A DNA stretch of 64,000 bases, from contig JAKJHU010000061.1 of NCBI GenBank assembly GCA_022316685.1, forward strand, positions 3,533,709-3,597,708, read 5' to 3'. The notes below the pieces were generated by a model. It did not search any database, had not been told where the DNA came from, and saw only the letters and a list, made by a program, of their open reading frames with translations. Shown one piece after another: positions 1 through 9,080 of this stretch (position 1 is the stretch's first letter; every line of letters starts with the position of its first letter). Both the position numbers and the translations under genes were made by a program. Origin of the DNA: Progne subis subis (lineage: Eukaryota > Chordata > Aves > Passeriformes > Hirundinidae).

Positions 1-3000
1 TTTCATATTTCTATGAGGATAATTAAATTTTTAAAATTATTATTAAATATGTTTCATATTAACTTTATTATGGACTTTTGCCCTGAGTTTGAGCAGCTCT
101 ACAATGCAAAAGTATTCCTTAAATTAGGTGTAGCTGGAGGATATGAAACACAAGGTGCCTACCGTGATCATGATACATGGGGACACTTTACCAAAGAAGT
201 CATCATCCAGGAGTCTCTGGAAAGTTGCATCTTTTTCTACAATTAATATAAATTTGGCATGTGAGTTTAAATCTTTTGTGTTAAGGCCAGCTGCGAATAA
301 AATGATCCATCACACCGATCAATTAAAACCAACTGCTCTAAAATACCTGTTCTGGAGCCAAGAGCAGTGACCATGACTCAATTTCAGAGCCAACAAGGAC
401 AGCAAAAATTACCAGAACGTTGTTTAACTTGGAATATTTCTTGTTTGTACTTTCTTTTTTTCTGTCTACGATTAGAGTTCTTGCTCAAAGGATACTTTTA
501 ATTCCTTGAATATTAGACGGCACAGTGACTGCCTAAAACAACAAAAATGAGATTAATCATTTTAAATAGGGAAAGTGATATATTTTAAAATAACAACATT
601 AGGTAATGAAGGACCCGATTTCATCCTGAAACCACCATTCCTCCTCTATATGCAAGATCAGTTCTGACATTTTCACCTCTTTACAAGTGTATTCAACCAT
701 TCATATGCACTATTGTGTAGTGGTCTAGGAGTCCTCCTGTCATAATAAGATGCTTTTCAAAAGTATTTGTGCTGCTGTTGCAGAAAATTGCTCATCCTAT
801 GGGCATGATGAAGACAAAAATACCCTGATTAATGTTTTATCTGTTTTAGATAGAAAAAAAACTCTGCTCGGTGTGAAGATTGCAAATTTAATACAGGCTT
901 AAAACATTCAAACATTCTTTTTGTAAGATCATTAAATTCATTCTTTTACTGACCTCTAACCTGATTTTATGAGTATTTTGGAGCAACAACTTGAAGACAT
1001 GGTGGTGTTTACATCTTCGATTAGGATTGGCTGAATCTGGCAAGCATATGGAAGAGAAAACAGGAACTGGGGGAAGAATTTGGTCAAAGAGAATGTATAT
1101 ATGGAAGTGTGTGGTCTGTTTTAACTCTGGACTGTAAATCAGCCCCAGTGCCAGGGTGGAACAACTCGGCAAATAAAAATATGGAGATCAGTAACAGGGG
1201 ACTTAATGATTACAAACAAAATGTAATGGGCTGCTAAGGTTACCTTTCAATTTTGAAATGACCAACTAAGGCCTACAATGAACACATTTTTCAGGAAATT
1301 GTGATGGTAGTCAGCAAGTCTGAGCTTTATCTCTGCTTTCATACTCTGCACCGCTGTAGAAAATCTTTCAGGATTAGGCCAGTTGGATCTCACCTCCTTA
1401 ACCAATTTTGACTTGTTTTCTCTTGCTGCCAGAATTCAATCTTCTGTGACAGAAATGCCATATGTTCAGAGTGCCCAGGATTTTTTGCTTCAAGAGCACT
1501 CATTTGATAGAACACTGTAATATAAAGCCTAAGATCTATAATATATACACCTTCCTGTGCAAGAACCCATGGCAGAAGGTAGTGCTAAAAACCATATCCA
1601 AAGGTTTATTCCTGGTGAGTCTAGAGCTAAGCTTCAGAATTACAGTACAGTTAAGCAATATTTTCATCATGTTTTATTCACCCAGGTTGTAATGCCTCAA
1701 TCTGCCACAAGCAGAGGTTTGTGTAGTAAATGTACACTGTAACCTGAGCTGCAAGGAGTGGAGGATATCTTTATATACAGGCAGATGCTCTGGATTGTGT
1801 TTGTGGTTTATAATACATACTGTTGTGCTGCAGGTACAATTCACTTTTGTACCATCTTCCTCAGTGTAACTCAAATTACCAGCAACAAAACCTTTAGTTG
1901 TAGACAGCTGGAAAAAATAGTAAGTTGTACAGAGTAAATGGGATGTTGCACAGGCAAAACAAGAGATCTCTAAAAGGAATTCCAACTGGTACTAAGCAGT
2001 GACTCACTGCCACCAGCCTTTTAAACACTGAGCAATGTTTTGTCCTCATGGACATAAATACTTAGTTACAATAAATCATTTTAAATATAAAGGAACCTGT
2101 GTATGCCATGAAATATGAGTCAATTTGACAGGTAGCTACATTTCTGATGTACTTTAAGTTTTCATTTAACCCCCAAATTATCAACTCATTTGAGTAGAGG
2201 CTCGTAAACAGGTATCTTGCACTCTGAAGTTTGAGCACTGCCTTCACTAGATGATAACAAAAGCCCCTGTGATTTTAGCTGGCAATTTGTCCCAAACCCT
2301 TTGGAAAAAGCAAACTATGAATTTTCCATGAAGGAAAAAAACTTTTGAGTACCACAATAAACCATAACCAGGTTTCATTAGCACCAATGAGACATTTTAT
2401 TTTAACTACTTAATTCCAGCTGGCAACTTTTTGTGATATTTCTCCTTTCAGTTTATTAAGATTTGGAAATAATGACAAAAATAGTGATAAGAAGCCACTT
2501 ACTACATGTAGACTTCTCCGAGGTATCTTTAGCATGCAAGAAATGTCATCGATTATTTGGTCCACAACACTTTGGCTACCAAACAGCAGAGTATCTGAAT
2601 AATATATATCTCTATCAAGACAAAACATTGTATTTGTAATTATAATACTGAAACAGCTGCAGGCATGGTTAACCAGATAAACCTAAAGCATTCTATGTAC
2701 AGGAATCCTGCAGGTTTGCATCCTACAGGTTGGTTTTTCACAAGAACTTACTTAAAACACAGCTTTATTTGAAATTGTAGAAATTGACTCCATTACCTTT
2801 TAGTTGCATAAGTGTTGCTCTGCACCATCCTATAGATCATTGATAATATTTTGAGCATCAGAGCTGAAAAAAAAAAAAAAAATTACAAAATATTTGATCC
2901 ATTTTTCAGAAATGTGCATACAATCATTTGTCTTTGTATAAGACCATATTTGTGATCCATAAATAAAAGTTTGAAATGTACAGTGAAAATACAGAGAGAT

Positions 3001-6000
3001 TGTGCTCTTCAATAGACTCATTAATTTCTAACATAATGAGAAAAAACATGAGGGAGTTAAGTGAGGGAATGTATGCAGTAATGACCAGGCCAAGAAATGA
3101 AATGACTGAGTTAGAAAAAGAAATGAGCTTATTGTCTGTATTCCAAGATTACTTTCCTGACCAGCTTTTTGAAGAAGGATGATGTTTTTACACTAAGACT
3201 TACTGAATATGCCTTTAGTTGATATCCATTAAGGGAGGGGAGAGACTCTAAGAATACTGTATTAATTTCACCGTCACTCACTATAATTTAATAGAGGAAA
3301 AAAAGAGAAAAGCTGAAAGGCTGATCATAGTATCAGGTTATATCAGCCACACACTTCCAAACTGTAGTGCATAATATTTTGATTTTTGGATGTTTTTTTA
3401 AATGGACTTGATAACTAAGGGAAAAAAAAAAAAAAAAAAAAAAAAAGCCCAGGAAATCTGGACTTTGGACTTTTTTTCACTCACCAAATCTTGTTGCTGA
3501 TTGAGGGCAGTCACTTCTTATTTGTTTTGTAGTACAGCCTGGTATCATCTGTAGACCTACAGAATCTTTAAATCTGCCATAATGAAAACAAACACAATAA
3601 ACTGCAAACTCCCCGAGTACAGGTAAACTGTTCTCTGCAAGCTAACTCAGACTCAGAAACCCCTTTCCTGTGATCAAATACAGCAGTGCTGTTTTCAAAC
3701 TCAGCACAGAAACCATCAGCTTGGGTGAGCTTGGAGTGGCCAAAGGAAAAAGGCAACAAAGAGTTCCTCAAGAAGATGTTTCGAGACTGAATTAAAATAT
3801 AGATAAGTTTCCAGGCAAAAATAGAAGCAAGAAAAGCATCTTGTACGTGTTTAGAACTGTTAATATCTCAGCATCAGTAATTACTTAGTATGAAATCAAA
3901 GGAATAAATGAGAAGAAAATAACTGAATCATTATTAAAATAACAATCATCTGACACAAGTGACTTCCTGATGTAGACTATATGAAGAGTTACTATTTCTG
4001 AATACAATATTATCTAATTTATGTCCTAAAATTATTAACAGGGTAACTTAATTGTATTCAGGTTTTAAGTGTTGGAAACAAAAAGGAGGTATATCCTGCT
4101 CTCTGAACAGTTGTTTAACCTAAATGAGCTCCACTATTTCATGCTTCACCATTTCTCATCTGAAGGCGCACATTTCACCAGAAGAATCAGTTATTTTCTT
4201 AAGGACACTCCATTGTTTTACTTAAAATTAATTTAGTGCCTTATGATCCTCCCTTTAAAGCATTCTTTTTCATGTCAGAGTTTCGTGTGTACATTGAAAA
4301 AGTGCTGGTGGTTTAATGGCTATAGTTGTACCCCAAACCACATCACGTTTCCAAGTTCGTTTGTCCGAGGTTTTGCTCCGTGCGTCCTTTGGGTGGCAGA
4401 GCGCACACGCTGCACAAATCTACAGGGACAGCCCGATGTAGCATCTGCCTGCCAGCTTTAAAGTAACTTTATTGCCTTTGTGTTGCAACATTTTAAAGTT
4501 ATTTGTGCCTGCTCCCCGCCTTGTAACTGAAAAGGAGGACAATTGTAATCAAGACGCCCCAGAATTACTCTCAGGTTAAACCTGGATCACTCCCATTCTT
4601 CCCAGGACTGTGCTGACTCCAGCAGAGTAGTTTTCTGTAGCACATATCTGAGATTACACTTCTCCACCAGAAATAATGGTTCTGCTCTTTTGGATGTGAT
4701 TGATGACTCTTATTTTTAACATACTGTGATCTTAACTCTCTTTAATTTGAACATTTTCCCCCATATGTGTTCAGATGGTAACTAACAGCTCACATTTGTT
4801 TTTCGAGCATGAAATGCCATTTCCCCAAAGACTGCCAAAAATTGCAAAACTTTGTTAGAGTATTTTAATTTTACAGACATCTGAGCGAAACATTTTTGTC
4901 AAACGATCAAGACACAGACCATTAAATTCCCTGGAACCTACAAGCTTTTCAGTTAACTGATTACCTTCAGGCCCCTCAGGTTTTTTGATTGGCAGAAGTT
5001 TATTGTTCTCATTAAATGAGTATTCCACCAGAGTGTTACGCCTGGAAAGTTTGCTGTGCTTCCTCAACCTTAAATGTTTGCTATGTGTCCATTTACAAGC
5101 ACCTCTGCAATCTTATCAATCTGAATATCCTTTAACCCACTGATGTCCAAAGCTCTTACAAGTCCAGAGACAGATTTGTGGCTTCCTTTATACTTTTGCT
5201 TATGTATTGTAGAAATCAGCTAATCTCTCGCGTTTGTCAATTTTCAGTTTAAATGAACTCCTTGGAGAAATAGTGTTGCACAAGCAACTTCTACAAATCA
5301 CAGAATGTGCTATAAAGGAGGACAGGTTTCTATTTCTCTGATCCTGTCTGGGTCAGCTGGCAGAAGATCTGAAATTTAGATAACCTACTGGAAGCTGGAT
5401 TTGCTTTATTTTGCTCGTAATGAACTTAGGACAGCACATAGGTAAGAAACACAGCAGGGAGAGGTGAGATGAATCTTCTCTGAAGAATAGGAAGATAGTT
5501 TATCTCTGTCATTTTAAGAAATTTGATACCATGAGGAAAAGCAGAAAAAAAGAAAAGAGAAAGCACTCAAAGGGTTTGAAGGACAGAATTGCCAGTAATT
5601 TCTTCCAGCTTAAACCAGTTTTTTTCACTCTAACACAACCTATCATTTCCGGTTTCTACTGCTTCCAGAAAAGGATTGTTTATAGGACCTCCCTTTCCTT
5701 TCCAACCCCTATTACAGTACTTTTACATTTCCCTTTGTGCTGTGGTCTGCTATTACTTAATACATGATGCCTGCTCAGAGTGGTTACTAAACATTACTTT
5801 TTATTTGCCCATCACTTTTTAAACTGATTTCTTGAATCTAATGCTTATAGAATGATTATGTATGATTAACTTTTCTGAAAGTTACATAATTTAATTCCTA
5901 TTCATGGCATTTATAATAATAGAAGGCAGGATTTTTTAATATTTACTACTTACTCTATGTTCCTCCAATCTCTTCTGTTAGCCACTGTGAGAACAGGTGC

Positions 6001-8231
6001 TTTTTTTTGGGCCAGGCTTTGAAGTACACCTTGGATAACCTTTTCTATTGCTTCAAGAACCTCAGAACTGAAAAAAAGAGAATTAATGACACTGATCATA
6101 TGATAAAATCCAGTTCTATTTTAAGTTTTATCAATTATCCCACTCTTAGAAAAATCGTGTGAACCAAAACTGCTTACAGCATACTTTAGTTTCAGAAATG
6201 TGGATGAACACTTTCATTTTTTAATTTTGTTTTGCTCATTTTCCCTAAAACCTTTCCCCTTCCATTGCAAATACATGACTAGAGGACACAATTTAAAGTA
6301 TATTTCTATTCAATCCTGTAACCATCACATTTTTCACCAGCTGAACTTCTAGACCAACTGGCTGGCTTGTGACTAATGATTAATGTTTTACTATAAATGA
6401 GGTAATATTGGGTTTGGCCATGATTTTGGCAAAGTTGTTTTTAAATGCTATAAATTTAAAAAGTGTTCAAGAGTACAAATACTTCCTGTTGTACCATTGC
6501 ACATTAACCTTTTGATCTGCTGCCCCGAACAAACTGCTAAGGATTTTAATTACATGAAGGCTCAGTCTCAACAAATGCACCATGGAAAGAATCAAATCTG
6601 TATCTTGCACCTAAAAAGACAAAGTAGCCTTGCAGCAGATCCCTTACAGCAAAGCTCCAGGCTGGTTTGAGTGTTATGACAGATGCTTTTTATTTTCATA
6701 AGCAATCTGACTCCAGCATTTCAGCTGTCCTTAAAATTACAAGTGTACTCTGCACTATCCTAAGTCTAGGTAGGAATTAAAGAATTCATGGAACTTATTT
6801 TAGCTCAAATTTTTATCAGCAGAGTCCAATTCTGTCATTAAGTAATATACAGAGAAAAAATGAGTCAATATCAGTGCATGTCACACAAAAAGAATTATCT
6901 CAAATCAGAAAGAATGATTTTTAAAATTAAGCAGAGTTTCCTTAAACAATAATGAGCTGTCATTAAAGCTCCATTCTATCAGCTGAATATGTTTCTTTCA
7001 TTTTATAGCTCAGCTTCCACATTCTCTCCACTTTGCTGAAACTAGATTATAACTTTTTCAGAGCAATTTAAAGTTCCAGCAGAACAAAAATTAGTGTTGA
7101 AGACAATAAAAATCTGTATGGGCAGATGGATGGAAAGAACAGATAAGTAGGAATTCTAAATCACATCATTGCTTTGCTTTGATACTCATAAATAATTTAC
7201 TTATTCATTTTATCCCGTCCACTTTAACTATCTTAATATTCCAGATGTACTTCAAAGTTTGCTGCAGAATTTGCAAGTCCAGGTTTCTGTTCCAATCCCA
7301 ATTTCCCCATTTAGCCAGCAGAAATTGGAAATGCAATATGTAAAATGGAAAATAGGGGGAAGAGGACAGGAAGTCTCCATGTACCCCCTGCTGATATTCT
7401 GTCTCTTTTTGCAGAGATTATCTGAATTTTAATAAGCAAACATATGACACTGGCCAAGTATGCCTACTTAAAATTCACTGTGGTTTAGTTAATGATATCT
7501 GAGCAGAGAAAGGGAAGGTGCTGCACAGCTCACAGGGTTTGCCTGATCATTTCTAACAGATTGCAGCAGAGTGGATACTTGTTTCTATGTAGAATGAGAA
7601 CTGATCTTCAACATAAATGGCACAAAATATTAATATTATAGCACCTTTAGCAAGCTAACAAGAGACACAAAAGAAACAGTTACAAATGAAAATCTGCAAT
7701 GTAAGAAACTAACACACTCCAAAACTTAGACCTGTGTATCATTGAAGTCATGAGCCAGAGACCAAGAAATCTCCAAGTAATAATGTTAATAATATCCTTT
7801 TCTTTTTAAAATACCTTCACGATGCTCCCAGACTGTTCTAGCTGCTGAGGCTGATATACTGTGGGCAGAAAGACTCTAAAAATCCATGAGAATTTTTGTT
7901 AATGTAATTCAATATGCTAATTTTGTCATGAATTTCTGTATTTCTGTAGCCACAGACTTTTTGGAGAGGTCTGAGGGAATGAAGATGCTGTTTGCAATCC
8001 AAGACCCCATTTGTTTTTGTATTGGATTATGTTTTTGTTTTAGCATAAGCCTGTTTGGTGCAATAGTGTCCCACCCACTTAAGCATTACCACAGAAAGAG
8101 AGTAGAGGTGCTATTTTTAACATTTTTTTTTACCTGGGGACATGGCTCTCCTGACCAGACAGACTCGTTTCCCTGAAGCTGGCCTTGTTCCCAGCTGGCG
8201 TTTCAGTGGGACGCAGACAGTGCTCCTCCAT
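1..8231 (-). CDS. SPO11: SPO11, 5' part of the gene (multi-exon, continues past left edge)
   Basis: SPO11 is the nuclear topoisomerase VI A-like protein that cuts DNA through a tyrosine to start meiotic recombination. Six exons on the minus strand translate to segments closely matching human and mouse SPO11 in order: 5954-6067, 3485-3573, 2797-2863, 2503-2611, 1821-1907 and 163-290. All have GT donors and AG acceptors, and phases agree except where a micro-exon between 1821 and 290 is missing. A tentative first coding exon is 8134-8231. The catalytic tyrosine pair and the first Toprim glutamate are present. The remaining Toprim exons (after the ITG motif) lie left of base 1. Introns between recognised exons are 2066, 2380, 621, 185, 595 and 1530 bp (the last still holds the micro-exon). 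Gene identity is secure; the 5' end is not. Confidence 0.95.
163..290 (-). CDS. SPO11: SPO11 Toprim-domain exon (start of Toprim fold)
   Basis: The acceptor TTCGCAG precedes a 128-bp exon encoding GLNTKDLNSHAKFILIVEKD, then ATFQRLLDDDFFGKVSPCIM and IT. Human reads GIRNLVTDAKFVLIVEKDATFQRLLDDNFCNKLSPCIMIT. The Glu of VEKD (codon 237-235) is the conserved Toprim acid that helps bind magnesium, and it is intact. The donor GTAGGC is weaker than the others but leaves the exon in phase 0, as expected before the GKG motif. The first two bases complete a codon begun in an earlier exon. Exon 6 cannot supply that base, so a small exon must lie between. The next exon (GKGVPDLNTRLL in human) was not found in bases 1-162. 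Confidence 0.94.
300..1815 (-). other. SPO11: SPO11 intron region expected to contain an unlocated micro-exon
   Basis: Exon 1821-1907 ends in phase 0, but exon 163-290 begins with the last two bases of a codon. Splicing them directly gives CTG GCC TTA ... and a stop after seven codons. A micro-exon of length 1 mod 3 (about 22 bp by comparison with human VAVPSNIQ) must therefore lie here. I scanned this stretch on the minus strand and found no convincing match. It is otherwise AT-rich, unremarkable intron sequence. Confidence 0.6.
1821..1907 (-). CDS. SPO11: SPO11 exon 6
   Basis: After the acceptor TTTTTTCCAG, 29 codons encode LSTTKGFVAGNLSYTEEDGT and KVNCTCSTT, matching human LSTSKGLIAGNLRYIEEDGT KVNCTCGAT. 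The exon is 87 bp, phase 0 at both ends, with a GTATGT donor. It links the 5Y-CAP domain to the Toprim domain. The frame stays open past the donor for about 40 codons, but that stretch does not resemble SPO11, so the splice site is preferred. In human the next residues are VAVPSNIQ, which are not in this exon or in the next one found. Confidence 0.94.
2503..2611 (-). CDS. SPO11: SPO11 exon 5, carries catalytic tyrosine
   Basis: The 109-bp exon encodes RDIYYSDTLLFGSQSVVDQI and then IDDISCMLKIPRRSLHV; human reads RDIYYTDSQLFGNQTVVDNI and INDISCMLKVSRRSLHI. The tandem tyrosines are encoded at 2604-2602 and 2601-2599. The second corresponds to the active-site Tyr (human Tyr138) that attacks DNA and becomes covalently linked to the 5' end. 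Both tyrosines and the following aspartate are intact, so the catalytic motif is preserved. The acceptor is TTGATAG and the donor GTAAGT; the exon ends in phase 0. This exon alone identifies the gene. Confidence 0.97.
2797..2863 (-). CDS. SPO11: SPO11 exon 4
   Basis: This 67-bp exon encodes (A)LMLKILSMIYRMVQSNTYATK(R), matching human SLILKILSMIYKLVQSNTYATKR almost residue for residue. The acceptor TTTCAG follows a run of 16 T on the minus strand (the A run at 2867-2882 on the plus strand), an unusually long pure polypyrimidine tract. The donor is GTAATG. The segment is part of the CAP-like DNA-binding fold immediately before the catalytic tyrosines, and its codon phase joins exactly to the neighbouring exons. 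Confidence 0.94.
3422..3446. repeat. A25 homopolymer in SPO11 intron 3
   Basis: A pure run of 25 A on the plus strand lies 39 bases past the donor end of SPO11 exon 3, in the intron between exons 3 and 4. No flanking retroelement body was recognised, so it could be a bare microsatellite or the tail of a decayed insertion. Confidence 0.9.
3485..3573 (-). CDS. SPO11: SPO11 exon 3
   Basis: The acceptor ATGGCAG is followed by an 89-bp exon: one base completing Glu, then 29 codons starting FKDSVGLQM and containing CTTKQIRSDCPQSATRF, then one base before a GTGAGT donor. Human SPO11 reads FEDSVGLQM...CTTRKIKSDSPKSAQKF here, so identity is clear. The completed next codon is GCT (Ala), as in mouse KFALILK. 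The segment leads into the winged-helix/5Y-CAP DNA-cutting domain. Upstream in the intron is a second open frame containing FENSTAV, which superficially resembles the exon start but lacks correct splice phase. Confidence 0.92.
4858..5275 (-). pseudogene. Unrecognised coding-like remnant in SPO11 intron 2
   Basis: On the minus strand, three consecutive short open stretches in different frames read like real protein. One includes KLKIDKRERLADFYNT (about 5236-5190), one KGSHKSVSGLVRALDISGLK and DIQIDKIAEVLVNGH (about 5190-5075), and one RRNTLVEYSFNENNKLLPIK followed by SREFNGLCLDRLTKMF (about 5071-4858). Frame changes and stops separate them, the pattern expected of a decayed processed pseudogene or an old coding fragment. 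I do not recognise the family and none of it matches SPO11. It could also be chance open sequence, and its borders are approximate. Confidence 0.3.
5954..6067 (-). CDS. SPO11: SPO11 exon 2 (alternative cassette, N-terminal region)
   Basis: After a pyrimidine tract and TCAG acceptor, the exon encodes SEVLEAIEKVIQGVLQSLAQ, then KKAPVLTVANRRDWRNIE, closely matching human residues SEVLASIENIIQDIITSLAR through SSWENIK. The donor is GTAAGT. The exon is 114 bp (38 codons' worth) and enters and leaves in the same phase, so skipping it keeps the frame. In mammals this segment is present in SPO11-beta, which binds TOPOVIBL and makes the early breaks, and absent from the shorter SPO11-alpha. The sequence permits the same isoform choice here. 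The helix-rich N-terminal part is the region involved in partner binding in mouse. Confidence 0.93.
6068..8133 (-). other. SPO11: SPO11 putative intron 1
   Basis: About 2.1 kb of AT-rich sequence separates exon 2 from the candidate first exon. I see no further SPO11-like coding segment, no recognisable transposon and no long repeat. If the candidate first exon is wrong, the true one may lie here or further right. Confidence 0.5.
8134..8231 (-). CDS. SPO11: SPO11 candidate first coding exon
   Basis: Reading leftward from an ATG at 8231-8229, 32 codons stay open (starting MEEHCLRP) and end CCC-AG at 8134, followed by a GTAAAA donor. The split codon AG plus the first T of the next exon gives Ser, so the join reads ...HVPS-SEVLEAIE. 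Human SPO11 also has Ser just before SEVL at this junction. The N-terminus of SPO11 is poorly conserved and this one shows no clear similarity to the human first exon, so support comes only from phase, donor and position. The start context is weak at -3 (T) but has G at +4. A different, unseen first exon is quite possible. Confidence 0.4.
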
Positions 8232-8419
8232 TAAGGCCGGTGCGGGTCAGTCCAGCTTCCCTGCATAGGGAAGAAGCCCTGTGAAAAAGAGACAAAAAGA
8301 GGTTATCATAGAAATTGGAAATGGCTCTTCTGCTTGCTGGATGTAAAACTTCATGACCTGAGCTCAAACCACGGGGTCACTGAGAAAAGGCGGAAATTTG
8401 CTGCAGAAACCAAAGTCAA

Positions 8420-8838
8420 GGTTTTCCCACCCTTCCTGACTGAACAACTGAGAGCTTCTCCCTCTCTTCCAGACAAAACCAAGGGCTCTTCCTGCTCTTC
8501 CTGACCAGCCAAGGGATTCTTCCACTCTTCTTAATTGACCAAAGACTTTTCCTAGCATTCCAGAATGACCAAGGGCTTTTTTGGCCTTTCTGCCTGACTG
8601 AGGGTTTTCCCCGCCCTTCCTGACCAGCTGAGGCTTTTTCCACGCCTTCTGACCACCTAAGGGCTTTTCCTCTCCGGACTGACCAGCTGAGCGATTTTCC
8701 CACTCTTCTTAACCAACCTGAGGGCTTTTCCCACCCTTCTTCCTGCCCAGCTGAGGCTTTTCCCACCTGTCCCGACTGGCCAAGGGCTTCTCCTGCTGGT
8801 TTGGATGCCTGAGGGCTTTTCCCGCCTTTTTCTGACGG
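8420..8838. repeat. Degenerate ~30-bp minisatellite, about 13 copies
   Basis: The plus strand repeats a unit close to GGGCTTTTCCCACCCTTCCT followed by GACCAGCTGA, with substitutions and small indels. On the minus strand it reads as a decapeptide-like pattern (GKALRWSEGV, GKSLSWSVRR, EKASAGQEGR). The same pattern appears in two different minus frames, so indels have shifted phase and the open frames (8416-8964 and 8657-9139) are by-products of a stop-poor repeat rather than genes. It sits just upstream of the presumed SPO11 5' end. Confidence 0.85.
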
Positions 8839-9080
8839 ACAGGTGGTGGCCCCGCCCACCCTGAGGGGCCGCGGCCTGCGCTGGACACTGACCCTCAGGC
8901 CCGTCCGTGGAGCCGATGTCCGACCACAAACCCCACAGCACCCAGGTTTCTGGGATAAACCCAACCAGGCTGGCTAGAAAGCAGCCGAACATCTGATCCG
9001 TCCCTTTCTCATCCAGCCATTTTCCTCTTCCCGCGGTCTCGAATGTCTGTTCCTGGCCGGCGGGAAGCTGAGGGAGATGG
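8820..9080. promoter_or_regulatory. Small GC/CpG-rich patch, possible SPO11 promoter region
   Basis: Against an AT-rich background this stretch is GC-rich and holds several CpGs (around GGGGCCGCGGCC, CCGTCCGTGG, CCCGCGGTCTCG and GGCCGGCGGG). It lies about 0.6-0.85 kb upstream of the candidate SPO11 first exon, on the side expected for its promoter. No start site or TATA box can be assigned. Part of the GC content may belong to the adjacent minisatellite. Confidence 0.3.

Noticed and set aside
2976..3182. Plus-strand 68-codon open frame with an acidic tail
   Set aside because: It lies within a SPO11 intron, with no recognised similarity, no splice support and a length compatible with chance.
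3574..3771. Minus-strand frame containing FENSTAVFDHRKG, initially taken as SPO11 exon 3
   Set aside because: It has wrong splice phase and no similarity after the first residues. The true exon 3 (FKDSVGLQM...) is at 3485-3573 in another frame.
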